DNA of 64,000 bases from assembly GCA_010015805.1 (NCBI GenBank), contig ML978126.1:2046001-2110000 (forward strand). The letters are read 5' to 3'. A model generated the notes under the pieces. The model searched no databases, was not told where the DNA came from, and saw only the letters and a list, made by a program, of their open reading frames with translations. Position 1 is the stretch's first letter; each line of letters opens with the position of its first letter. The DNA comes from Rhizodiscina lignyota (Eukaryota > Ascomycota > Dothideomycetes > Aulographales > Rhizodiscinaceae). The position numbers and the translations under genes are program-made. Positions 51,519-62,186 of the stretch are shown one piece after another.

Positions 51519-52606
51519 CTACATCATCATCTCGTGGTCTGCATCGGTGAAGTTAACACCCTGCCTCATCGCCTCGAAGGCGCCATACTGGTTCTCCATG
51601 TCCTGCATCTGAACACCACCTTCCTTCGACACTGGCCGCAGGTACACCGGATCCGTCGCCTGATTGTACCTCGTAGTTTCCTGCAGCGCGACACCACCCT
51701 CCTGCATCATCGTCTGCATCCGCGCCTGCTCTTCGTATTCCCTCTTCGCCAACATCTCGTACCCGTTCACCATATACGGCTCCGCGCCTCGGGGCATGTG
51801 TGAAATCTCGTGGGTTACTGGCTGCACCGGCGGAGCCACGGGCGCAGGTGCATCGGTCATCGCGTCTTCGGTGTCAAAGTGGGGATCGAATCTCCGCCCT
51901 GCCATCATCTTCTCATACCTGATGCGCGCCATGGCCTCCTCCTGCTGCAGACTCGTGTCGGGCCAGACGCCCGTCTCCCACGCCTTCTCGTGCTCGGCGT
52001 AGGCGGGCGGGCAGATGCGCCACAGCTCGAGGAGTCGCAGGCGCTGGTCCGAGTCGGCGTACTGGAAAAGCGTGAGCTGCGATGGGAAGAGGGCTGAGGG
52101 GTTAATGCTGTTCTGGACGAGAATGTTTTCTAGCTCGGTGCGCTCGAGGTGCGAAGATGCTTCAAGAGGTGGGGAGGCCATGCGCGGAGCTACTGGTGCG
52201 ACATGGCGCGAGTGATTGTAGTGTGTGGAAACATAAACTATCGGTTCGGAAGTCGGACGCTTTGGCGCCTCATCTGGCTGAGCAATTGGCTCGGGAGGCG
52301 GTGTGGGAGACGGTGCGGGTGCAGGTGCGAAGGTGAGACTCTGGGCAAAGAGCCGTGACAGCTCGTCTTGCTGCATGTCCGGCTGTTGGTCGGGTCTATT
52401 CGACGCGTCTACCGCGGGTACCTGAAGCGCGATGCCGTGCGAGTGGGCGCTGCACTATGACGTAAACGGTCAGTCTATCAGATCTGATATCGAAGAAAGG
52501 GGCTTACGTGGCTGCAGTATTGGTCTTGCGAGAAAACAGAGGCGGAGAAAGCTACAGGAGTGTTGTAGTTGCAAGCAGAGCAGTGATGAACGAGCATTGG
52601 GAGCAT
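51519..52606 (-). CDS. Unrecognised protein with N-terminal CxxC ribbon
   Basis: Two exons, 52606-52508 and 52454-51519, with a 53-nt intron; 344 residues. The first exon is inferred from a frame that opens MLPMLVHHCSACNY, keeps an exact phase and a GTAAGC donor, and joins to CSAHSHGIALQVPAVD. Together they give CSAC at 9-12 and CSHC at 31-34 (C-x2-C, 18 residues, C-x2-C), flanked by His: a plausible small zinc ribbon. The rest has Pro/Ala-rich linkers (residues about 70-100), a helical, Trp-containing block (SQLTLFQYADSDQRLRLLELWRICPP) and a Met/Gln-rich acidic C-terminus ending DADHEMMM. Not recognised. Possibly a regulator that binds partners through the LRLLELWRI helix, but this is inference. 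Divergent from the mL59 gene. Confidence 0.72.
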
Positions 52607-53469
52607 GGAGGGGTGCAGCAATGAGGCCGATGATAAGTCTCGATACTGAGGCCTGCCTGGATTACTGTAAGATCTGTTCTACCAACAGGTATCTACACAA
52701 GACGTGAAAGAGACAGTAGGCCAAGAATGAAGACGAACAGTTATTTCGAATTATTGTGGTGCTATGTACGAGTAGCGAAATGAAAGGTCCCGGTCCAGAA
52801 TGTCCAGGAGTGGCTCAAGGGCGTCCGAAAGGTTCCTTTGTCCGGAGGCTCCGAGAAATTGGGAGAACAACGGAGCGGTCAGCTGCCACTTGTCCTTGGA
52901 GGAGAGCAAGCCTTTGTGGGCCTGGAGAAGCGATATTCAATGGATGCCACCGCGGTCATAAACGGTGGGAAGGTTGGTGGTGGAAGGAAGGTAGGCGGGG
53001 AGGGGAGTGTGCCATTAAGTAGCGGGCAGACAGGCCGTGGATAATTTCGACGCACCCGAAACATCATCCGCCACCGCCCTGTCCGCGTGAGCCAATGGAC
53101 AGCTATCAATACACGTGGTACCCTGCCATAGCATCAAATGCTGCAATGGCGGCCAGAATGAGTCGAGTCACTGATCATGCGTCAGGCTCGCATTGGGTCG
53201 AGGTCGAGCTAATGCGCGGGATGTGAGAAAGAAGCAGCGCTAGACCTATCATCACGCCGTCGGGAGTGAAAAGGGAGGTGGATTTTCGAATCATGTGTGT
53301 GATGGCTCGAGGTTGGAATCCATGCGGTGAGGTGTGAACCTGCTGGTGGCGTCCTGCGCGGCCACATCTCTGCAGAATCGCGCTAACCCAAAACTGCGCC
53401 ACACTTGAACTTTCCGTCGTCTTCAGTTGAGCTTGCAATTAGAATCCAGCAGCACGACTTGTGCCGACA
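52607..53469. other. Divergent promoter region
   Basis: 863 bp between the ribbon-protein gene (minus) and the mitochondrial ribosomal protein gene (plus). No element is identified and no credible frame is present. Confidence 0.4.
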
Positions 53470-54185
53470 ATGTCTGTGAACAGGGTGCTCAATGCAGAGC
53501 ACATCAGTCTAGCAAACTCATTACCTCCAAGATTACTCCGCTTTTTCCAGAAGTACCCCCCATCCGTATACCAGGGACGACAATATCCTCCGGCCAACTC
53601 GCGACTGAACAGACTTCCCCATACTGCTACCGCGGTCCCAGTAGTGTCTACGACCTCCTCTGTAGACGTAAATGAACGTATAGCAGAAGCTGCAGCCCCT
53701 CCAGCTGCAACAGACTCCTCCACAGCCACACTTACATCTTCAAGAGAGGAGGACGACTACCCCTTCAACCCGTTCCTCCCCGTCAAGAACCACATCACCG
53801 GCTGCTGGCGCTCTCCAGTATTCTCCCTCCGACGGCAAGCAGACATCTGCAAGCTCGCTGCACATCACGGCGTGGAAGACTGGCTGCCGTACTCGAAGAA
53901 GCTGTCGTGGGTGAAAGAGCAGAAGCGCGTCGAAGGCGGATTGAGGGTTAGGGGAACAGGTGTAGGACAGAAGGTCAAGGGACATGCATGGGAGAGGCAG
54001 ATGCGGCAGAAGCTGGAGAAGAGGAGGCAGGCCATGCTGGATATGCCGAGGTTGATAAGGGAGTGGAAGGAGGTGAGTGCACATTACATCTCAATTGCCA
54101 TGATTCTGGGACAAGCCACTAACGTTTCGAGCAGAAAGGTCATGGCAGAGGATGGAAGAAATGGCCGAGCGGGAAAGCCACGTAA
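53470..54185 (+). CDS. Mitochondrial large ribosomal subunit protein, mL59-like
   Basis: Two exons, 53470-54072 and 54135-54185; 217 residues. The opening LANSLPPRLLRFFQKYPP and the basic tail, joined by splicing to EWKEKGHGRGWKKWPSGKAT, resemble fungal mitochondrial protein mL59 (yeast Mrpl25). The middle shows NPFLPVKNHITGCWRSPVFSLRRQADI, also typical of this family. The protein is strongly basic, as expected for ribosome binding. The N-terminus is not a strong presequence, which is common for this subunit. The last exon encodes only 16 residues but includes the conserved Gly/Trp-Lys tail. Identification is from memory of the family and should be confirmed. Confidence 0.72.
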
Positions 54186-54535
54186 AGTTCATCTCGTCCA
54201 TCACGAGTTCAGTGGTCTGAACGCCGATTCTCCATCTGTATACTATCGCCCATCACCTGACTTGCATTGGGTTGGCGTTGGCACTGAAAGAATTACAAAC
54301 ATTGGTTCAATTGTACCGAATATTTCTGCTCTGGCGAGATGGTCGCCATTTGTACAGCGCATCCGCAATGCCTTATACAATCTGATAAGACAAGATCCCC
54401 CAGTTCAACTACCATTCCCTGCCAGTCCCCGGTGACGCCTCGTCTCTGCTGGATCGACATTACCGGATTCAGTAACTTTGCTGTTGACACTTCAGAGCTT
54501 ATTCAATTCATATGAGGTCCGGCCCACTTGATCTT
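54186..54535. other. Convergent intergenic region
   Basis: 350 bp between the mL59-like gene and the small Cys-rich gene. The plus-strand frame of 53461 stops at 54435 only if the last intron is retained; no separate gene. Confidence 0.4.
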
Positions 54536-54814
54536 TCATCCACCCAACCACGAAGAAATGACCCACTCCATCCGCTCCTCACAACATCTTGCGCGTGGTG
54601 TGGAGCATCCACCACACTTCCTCTCTGCAGCCGGGGTGGTCGTCCGGCAGAGGCAGCAAGTCCAGCCAGTCGACTTGCGTATGTATTCCACGCAGCTCTG
54701 GCATTTGCGATGCAGACCGCAGTTCGAGCAAGGGCCTAGGCCGGCCGTCGCGATGATCGTATTGCAGCGGCAGCATTTCCAACCCTTTGAGCCGGGTACC
54801 GGTGGGGATGTCAT
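54536..54814 (-). CDS. Small double Cys-module protein
   Basis: A 92-residue frame from an ATG at 54814 (the open frame extends upstream to 54877 without an ATG). It carries two similar modules: GWKCCRCNTIIATAGLGPC..C and GWTCCLCRTTTPAAERKC..C, each W-x-C-C-x-C followed about 10 residues later by C-x2-C, with a further CQSC between them and RCC at the end. The W-x-C-x2-C spacing resembles RanBP2-type zinc fingers, which bind ubiquitin or RNA, though the Asn and partner residues are not fully conserved. No signal peptide, so it is not an obvious secreted effector. Small CxxC-rich zinc-finger proteins of this kind occur in filamentous ascomycetes; the function is unknown. Introns cannot be excluded. 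Confidence 0.62.
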   Translation of the reverse strand: MTSPPVPGSKGWKCCRCNTIIATAGLGPCSNCGLHRKCQSCVEYIRKSTGWTCCLCRTTTPAAERKCGGCSTPRARCCEERMEWVISSWLGG

Positions 54815-55656
54815 GCTGTTGGCTGAGGGGGGTGCTTCTTGAGCTGGTCCAGAGGCACAAGTAACCTCGGAGTACAAGACTCAATCGGAAGCGCAGGGAG
54901 ACTTGAAGTGATTGGTTTAACTGTGAGGATGGAGCTGCTATACCGCCTGACCGTGAGATATATTTGCGAACAGTATGATCCCTCCGGAGATCACTGTCTC
55001 ACTAAAGACAGTTGATAAACTCAGAACGTCAGTTTTCGCTTGAAAAACTGCTGGACAAATTCAACTTTCAATGAATTGATTCCAACTCGTACAATATTGG
55101 AACAACATGAACGAACAATTGAGAGGAGTCATAAGCAACCCTCCAAAAGAAATACTCCATCTGACACTGCTACCCTACTTAATTAACCTCCCTACCCTAC
55201 CCGTACTACCGAGCTGTTCCTGATTGAAGATGTCACAAGACAATCGCGACCCGTAGGCGCTCGGGCTCCATGGCGAACGGTGTTGTGAGGGTGTGCCCAG
55301 ACGCCACCTGCGTTACCATAAAAGCAAAATTGTATGGGCGCCTTGGGGAACGTGGGATTGCCCTGTCACTTTCAACTGGTAGGGCGTCTGTAGACACTGT
55401 GTGATTGAGTAGAGAAAGAGTTTGGGAAAATACTTTTTGTCAAGGAGGAAATTAGGCGATGAGAACGGTCTCGTGGGTACACAGGAGCTCGAGCCATATT
55501 GATAGACCTGGCACGCAAGGATCACCAGTTCACGCCAATTCCTTCCGAACGCTATACAGGAAATGGCCCCCAACGTTCAACACCGCCTGTTCAACTGCCG
55601 CCAATAGCCGAGCGCATCTCAACCGCCAGAAACTCGCGTTTAACGCCGATGCTGCT
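54815..55656. other. Spacer upstream of the Cys-rich gene
   Basis: 842 bp with the presumed promoter of the small Cys-rich gene and the 3' flank of the GMC oxidoreductase. Moderately AT-rich. No gene is supported. Confidence 0.4.
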
Positions 55657-57383
55657 TTAACCATCAAGTGCATACTCGGCAATCAGCCTCTCAGCGGCAG
55701 TCTCTCCAATCGTGTACGCAACAGACTGGACATGACAATTGAACACAAACGGCGTGACGCTCATATCCGCGACACGCAGGCCCTCCAGCCCACGCACCAT
55801 GAAATCGGTATCCACGCACGACATCTCGTCATCTGCGCGCCCCATCTTCGCCGTGCAGCTCATGTGCCACGCCGTGGCGATCGTCTGCGCGCAGTGATCC
55901 ATGATGTCCTCATGGCTATCCGACCTGGGCGCGAGCACCCAGCTCATGGTGTTGCGAGCGAAGGCATCGGAGCGCAGGACCTTGAGGAGCGCCTTCATGC
56001 CCAGCTTGTAGTTCAGCAGATCGAATGGGTGCGTCATGATCTTGGGATCGCAGATGGGCGCGTCGTCGGGGTTTGCGGATGCGAGCGTTACGGTGCCGCG
56101 AGATTGCGTCGACATAAGGACTTGGCAGGCGGGTAGGTAGGTCTTGGTTTGGTCGAAGGCGGGAGGCACGGGCGGTGCAAGGTTAATCCATTCGATGACT
56201 GGGACGTTGCGTTTGCAGATGTGAGCTTGCACGTCTGGGGGAAGGGCTTTGAACTCGGGGCTGCTGAGAAGCTCCTCGGTGGCGTTGTTGAACGCCATGA
56301 TCACAATGCCGTATGCCTGCGCGTAGGCGCCAGTGCCGCTTTCGATGAACTGCTTCTTCGCTGCCTCGGCGAACGCCTGGTCGGCAAGTTGGGAGAGGTC
56401 GTTCAGATCGTCGCGGATTTGCAGAAGGGTAAAGTTGAATGGGTGGTCTCCAAGGTTGCGGCCGACACCCGGGAGAGAATGAACCATGGGGATATTATGC
56501 TTCGTGATTTCTTCTTCCGGCCCAACGCCCGAAAGCAGCAGGAGTTTAGGCGTGTCCAATGCACCAGCGGAAATGATAACGTCCTTGTTGGAAGAGTCTG
56601 CGTCACAATTCGTCACTTGCTGATCCCCCCGGTGAGCTTCGGAGAGCGAGGTTAACTTACAAATCTTGCCATTTGCTTCTACGCCAGTAGCCTTCTTGCC
56701 GTTGAATATAATCTTGGTGGCTTGTGTATCCGTCAGAATAGTGAGGTTCTTCGGCGTGTCTTGCAAGAACTCGGTGGCCGCTGTCGATCGCCAACTGTTC
56801 GACGACGTGCTGGGGCAGATGGCTGCACCGATTACATCCCCAGAGTTTAGGTCTTTGTTGATCTTCAGGCCAGCCTCCTCCATCGCATCCAATGAGAAAC
56901 TGACGTCCTTGGCCCACTTGGATGGAACCTCAACATGCACTGGCCCGGAAGACCCATGGACCTCTTTCACAGGTTCCACGTATTTTGCGTGCTCTGCATT
57001 TTCCGGGACAACGTACGCCTCGAATCGCTTTCGCCTTTCGGTAGCGTGATTCCAGTTGAAGAAGTCATCCCCAACAATCCGCGCCCACTCATCGTAGTCT
57101 TCCTTTGGCCCGACGGTCCAACATGCAAAGTTGACTGCAGTTGAGCCTCCGAGGCCCTTCCCTCGAGAGTAGTCAACTACACCACCATTGTGGCCATTCT
57201 TAACTGCTTGGGGTTCTGTCTTGTAGCCCCAACTCATGCTCGGGGTCATGAATGTCTGGAATCGCTGAGCGAGCAGTCGGAGCTGGGGATCCGCATTTGG
57301 ACCGCCGGCTTCGAGGAGTAGCACTGATGGTGCAGTCTTTGAACGAGATAGTCTAGACGCAATGGTAGCGCCAGCGGGGCCAC
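55657..57383 (-). CDS. GMC oxidoreductase, 5' end not found
   Basis: Two visible exons, 57383-56661 and 56597-55657. The encoded part reads GGPAGATIASRL at its start, EAGGPN for the FAD ribose, then DYSRGKGLGGSTAVNF, DVIISAGALDTPKLLLLSGVGP and the C-terminal active-site strand TAWHMSCTAKMG followed by VADMSVTPF, typical of the glucose-methanol-choline family (aryl-alcohol oxidase/choline dehydrogenase-like), FAD enzymes that oxidise alcohols. The 63-nt intron (56660-56598) is a multiple of three without stops; removing it restores NGKIYSSNKDVIISAG. The acceptor before GGPAG is clear, but no upstream exon encoding the usual DYxxVGGG strand with an ATG is found within about 600 bp. The closest candidate (DYAI, near 57790) lacks two residues of the motif and an ATG. 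The gene is therefore 5'-truncated, has a distant or diverged first exon, or is a pseudogene; the remaining frame is intact. Confidence 0.8.
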
Positions 57384-58744
57384 CTAATATGCATCGTCAG
57401 CTCTGGTCTTGAATGAATAGGTCGACTTTAAGCTTCGTCAAATTGGTGAGGGAAAATATATTTTCCACGCAGAGAGGAAAAGAAAGAAGTGGTAAGAGGT
57501 GCTTGCTGAGATCAAGCATTTGACCGTAGGATTTAACATGCTGGGAAGCCAGCTCATATAGCCGAAGAGAGGTATGTTCATGGTAGCAGATACAGCTTCA
57601 CATACGCCCTTGTGTAAACATCAGGTCTTATGCCCATCAGTATCTCCGAAAGCGCTAAGGAGCAGAGCTTTGGTAGGGTAAGGGGAGCTTGCAAGGATAC
57701 CACGATGTGTCCACCGAGCCGTACTTGGGGTTAGAAGGTCATCAACGTTGTTACAGAGAATCAGCGGGCTAAGACGGCGGCTACCTATGGCGTAGTCAGC
57801 AACGATCAGTTAAGTGGAAATAACAACCGTGAAGGATGGCAGATCTTGAGGCCTTCGATGACTTCTACTCTTACGAGAATGGTTAGCCGCCGATGATTCG
57901 CTGTCATTTTGAACAGTCCGATTTAGCATATTTTTATGATTAGAAATACCCCAAAGCAAATAGATGGCTTAGGCTATGAAAACGTTGCTTGAGAAAATAG
58001 AGCAACGGTAAGCTGGAACGCATTGAACTATTCGAGACTCCTCTTACAGGACAGTGGAGGAGTTCCCTACAGGCTTTCTTCGCGAATCTCGCCAACGGTA
58101 TCTTGAGCTGGCGCGTTACACGAACAGGTAGGTGAAGTATTACTTCAGCCGCCATGTAGCCACGGCAAATGAAGCTTGCCATTATAGATCTTTAATAGTG
58201 ACAGATCCTGCGAGCACTGGGGAGGTCGCTTCGAACAGGATCCCTCATTTAGCATGGAGAGCTGCCTCATCCGGAACCTCAACTCTCGGAATAGTCCGAT
58301 AGATAGACTAATATTAATGCCAGCGTTCCTATGTTTATGCTTAATAATAATCTTAAACGGACGGCCGACAGAGAGAATTCGCCCGATCGTTTTGTTTTGT
58401 CTTTGCCGGGTCTCCTCGGGATACATAGTGAGCGAATGCCTCAATATCTCGGTGTTGCGAGTCGTCCGATGCTGACCGAGTTAATCACAAGGGGCCATTC
58501 CTCGGAACTGGCGTCGGTATCACTGATACGTGGACGACAAAGCTTTGGGAAGTTGAAGGTTATTTGAAGATGCCGTGGAAGAACGGAAGATGGCATTGTC
58601 ACGCGTGGCCGCTTTCGGAAAGTGGCTTCTGGATGCGGAACATTCTGTGCACAAGAGCTTCTTTCAACGCCCCACCACTGCTCTCCCGACAGCTTCATTC
58701 TCAACCTCACCGCCAAAGGAGTTCGGTCTAAACAGTCGAACACC
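57384..58744. other. Spacer with possible lost exon and RAM2 promoter
   Basis: 1.36 kb, AT-rich in places (57430-57480, 57920-57960, 58290-58350). It should contain the 5' end of the GMC gene on the minus strand and the RAM2 promoter on the plus strand. No clear exon is found. A 121-codon plus frame at 58575-58940 is out of frame with RAM2. Confidence 0.45.
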
Positions 58745-59767
58745 ATGCCTGGCTACGGCGAAGACCCGGAGTGGTCAGACATTGTGCCATTGCCACAGGA
58801 TGACGGCGGACCAAACCCTCTTGCGGCCATCGCATACTCGGACGAATACAGCGAAGCCATGTCCTACCTGCGCGCCGTCATGGCCAAGAACGAGTTCAGC
58901 GAGCGAGTGCTGCGCCTTACCGAAGACATCATTGACATGAATCCCGCACATTACACCGTTTGGTAAGCACTGCTCTTATTCTGGACAACATCGCGCAGGA
59001 CGTGTCTAATAGGGAGCAGGCTATATCGCGCAAAGGCACTCTTCACCCTTCACAAAGATCTTCGAAAAGAGTTCGATTGGCTCAATCCGTTTGCCCTGCG
59101 TCACCTCAAGAACTATCAGATCTGGCATCACCGGCATACAATTATCGAGGCCCTCGCATCCGACTTGGACGAGAAGTCTCCAAAGATAGACAACATGATT
59201 CGGGAGGAACAGGATTTCCTTGACCGGATGTTCACGAAAGATGCGAAGAACTACCATGTTTGGTCATATCGCCAATGGCTTGTCGAGCGATTTAACCTCT
59301 GGGACTGCGAGGAAGAACGTGAAGCCGTCGATGACTTGCTTAGAAAGGACGTACGAAACAATTCCGCCTGGAATCATAGATACTATGTCGTGTTTGGTCG
59401 CCCAAACGCACCGAAGAACACGACAGAGGGCCATGTACTCATGCAGCGGGAAATTAACTACGCAGAGGCTGCGATCCGCATCGCACCGCAGAATCAGTCC
59501 CCATGGAACTACATCCGGGGAATCTTGTCGCACTTTCAGCAGCCACTCTCCAACATTAAGTCTCTCGCCAGCGAATTTGCGAGCTTAGAAAAGCCGGACG
59601 AAGTCAAGAGCAGCCATGCCCTGGACCTATTGGCGGAGATCTACAAGGAGGAAAGGCAACTCGACTGCGCCGGAAAAGCTTGGGACCTCCTTGCTCAGAA
59701 GTACGATCCAATACGATCCAGGTACTGGATGTGGAAAAAGGAGCAGCTAGGCACAGCTGCGGCATGA
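58745..59767 (+). CDS. RAM2: Farnesyl/geranylgeranyltransferase alpha subunit (RAM2)
   Basis: Two exons, 58745-58962 and 59020-59767, with a 57-nt intron; 321 residues. Five prenyltransferase-alpha repeats are visible, each around a Trp: YTVWLYRAK (its Trp codon is split by the intron), YQIWHHRH, YHVWSYRQW, NSAWNHRYY and SPWNYIRG. The alpha subunit is shared by farnesyltransferase and geranylgeranyltransferase I, which attach lipids to CaaX proteins such as Ras and Rho; it contacts the prenyl diphosphate and the beta subunit. The length matches yeast Ram2 (316). The start MPGYGEDPEW..DI is preceded by unrelated frame; WxDIxPIPQDDG (here WSDIVPLPQDDG) is the conserved opening of the family. 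Confidence 0.95.
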
Positions 59768-60029
59768 TATGACGGCAAATCTTTACAGTATGCATTGGAC
59801 GGCGTTGGACGGTGTTGGAGAACGATACCCTGGAATTATTTTAAAAATCACAATCCGACTCGGATGAACTGCACACAGGCTTACGTTATGGCTGACAAAC
59901 TCTCACAAATCGCAAATTCTTGCTCTATTATTGTCCTTCTCTAATTTATGAAGCGGGATACAAATTCACGAAGCCGCCCCTACTCTGGCCAAGTTAGGTA
60001 AAGACAGCGAATCCCCTATTAACGTCTTA

Positions 60030-61286
60030 TTACATTGCTCTCCTCCATGTCTCAAGCATCTCTACGGTGACTACGCTTCCACCGCAAATCTCCAAAATTA
60101 CTTTCGTATCCTCGCCTCTCCAGCGTCCCAAGCTTCTCAGGATCGTCTCCAGCCGTCTCTTCTCATCATAGCATAGAGCGATGCTTACACCACAGGACAA
60201 CTCGACCATCATGCGCTCCTCATTTGCAAAGCGGACGCACGCACGAGCAGCTTCGTCGTCCGTTAGAACGACAGATTTGATGTTGAGCGAAGGGTCAGTG
60301 GCATAGTCGAAGGTCTGCTGGCAGACACGACGGGCGCCGAGAGAAGTTGCTGCAGACTTGATGGCTGGCAGAGTTATAAGTTCTCCTGCAGCCACCGACG
60401 AGGCCATTGAATCGGCGCCCAGTGTCTCAGTTCCAATCACCGGGGTCGACGCCCAGCTGGGAACATTTGGAGAGCTTGACGTTGACGGATTGAGTGATGG
60501 CGAAGTGATGCCCTGGACGATTCCATTCAGAAGGCCACCTCCACCAACGGAGCATATGATCGCATCAGGAGGCTCTGGAATCACTGTTTCATCCGTAGCC
60601 ATGGGGGTACGGAAATCTCCATTCGTCTCCGGACCACCAACTCCACTATTCGTCCTTGCCGCCACACTAAGTTGCGCGAGCTGCTTCACGAGCTCTTCCA
60701 CCAGCGTCGCATTACCGCGCCAGATATCAGGGGCATCGAACGGTGGTACGTATACGCCTCCAGGGTCTTTGCTAAGTAGCTCCTCGCGCAGAAAGGCGTC
60801 CGCTTCCTGCCAGCTAGCGCCATGAACGATCACATCGCTCTCCCCTACGGCGCGGATCTTGTCGATCATCAGTTGCTTGGTTGACTCCGGCACGACGACC
60901 GTGCAAGGATGGTGCAACTGGGCTGCCGCTGTTGCGCATGCCAGACCAGCATTGCCGCCAGATGAGCAGTAGAAGTGAGCTGGAGCGTTTGTCCTTGGTT
61001 GGTCGCCGTCATTGACGGGGGTGTTGGTGCCGTTTGTGCTTGGTGGCGTAAGCTCCCCAGGATGTTTTGACCTGGCTAGGTGACTGATGAGATAGTTGCC
61101 AATGCCCCGAGATTTGAATGATCCTGAGGGTTGGAGGTTGTCAAGTTTCATGAAGACCTTACTGGTATCCACTATTAGCCGCCGGTGGAGGGGTACTGAG
61201 ATTGGATGAAAGAAGTCTTACCATCCTGCTGCTCTTGACAACGCAGCGGATTCGATTAGAGGGGTTTCACGCCAGGGCTTGGTCAT
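60030..61286 (-). CDS. PLP-dependent L-serine/threonine dehydratase
   Basis: Two exons, 61286-61222 and 61161-60030, with a 60-nt intron; 398 residues. The first exon gives MTKPWRETPLIESAALSRAAGC, joined to KVFMKLDNLQPSGSFKSRG with the PLP-binding Lys38. SSGGNAGLA near 87-95 binds the phosphate side of the substrate and GGGGLLNG near 229 holds the cofactor phosphate. This is the fold type II family of catabolic serine/threonine deaminases (yeast Cha1/Sdl1, mammalian SDS), which convert serine to pyruvate and ammonia. It has no C-terminal ACT domain, so it is not the biosynthetic, isoleucine-regulated threonine deaminase. A Pro/Asn/Thr-rich insertion of about 25 residues follows the first helix (NYLISHLARSKHPG..). 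Cytosolic. Confidence 0.92.
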
Positions 61287-62186
61287 TGCGATCTCGACAA
61301 GTTTTGACGTTCCTGAATGAGATGCGGAGTGAAGAAGGAGATAGATGCTTAAAGCTGAATGATCTCGTACGAAACTCGTACGAAATTTGAGAAAGTGACG
61401 ACTATATCAGTTTCTATTGGCGGCTACCGTCGGCCCCGCGCCCTTCCACAAGGAGCAAGACATATGAACGTGGTGAAAAGCTGGCACTTGGATATCTGCA
61501 AGGCGGGCCAATGACGGGCGGGCGATATTGAAGTTATAGGGTAATTATGGGGTAATGAGGGAAGACATCAAGCTGCAGTTATCGCTTTTCTTTATCGCAT
61601 CGAGGATTTCTCTCCGCGACGGAGTGATGCCTGCCGCTGGAGTGTAAGCTGCGCGAATTTACAGTTCCGACATCCTCCACCAACTGTGAATGCGAAGCAA
61701 AAGTGTCCGAGCCACCCAACCTTACCCTCCCTCCTTACCCCAACCCCAACCCCAACCCCAACCCAAGGCCACACAACGCCCGGACCGCACTTTTTCCGAC
61801 AGGCCCCCGCCGATTTCGTCACTCGCCCTTCGATCATATGCAGGTCCGCTCGTGAACTTTCACCACAATCACACCCAACACACACCCGCCACCTCACTCC
61901 ACGAGCTCCCCTTCTTACCTTTCTCTTCCTCATCATTGCTCTCCTGCCCTCCCCTGCGGCAGTGACAACACAAAAGGACGCGCGACGATAACCACGAGCA
62001 CATGCGAGGGCATCGATAAGTCCGAGCCCGACACGCGAACTTTCGGAAGCAACTGGCGTGCCAACGTTCACTCTTCACCACTCCACAAGCCCTCAAAGCT
62101 CTCGGTGCATCCTCGTCCACGTGTAATCATCGAACAACATCCAAGACACAGCCTACTCGAGGCTATTCGAGCCTTCTCAACCCAGC
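61287..62186. promoter_or_regulatory. Divergent promoter with CCCCAA repeat
   Basis: 900 bp between the divergent dehydratase and UBX-protein genes. It contains the CCCCAA array at 61738-61766. The stretch 61680-62000 is C-rich on the plus strand and probably includes leader sequence of the UBX gene. Frames of up to 159 codons here have no recognisable content. Confidence 0.45.
61738..61766 (+). repeat. CCCCAA tandem repeat (G4-prone on minus strand)
   Basis: Four perfect CCCCAA units followed by CCCAA. The minus strand has five runs of three or four G separated by TT, a strong intramolecular G-quadruplex pattern. The unit equals the C-strand of ciliate telomeres, but it is interstitial and unlike the usual fungal telomere CCCTAA. 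Confidence 0.8.
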
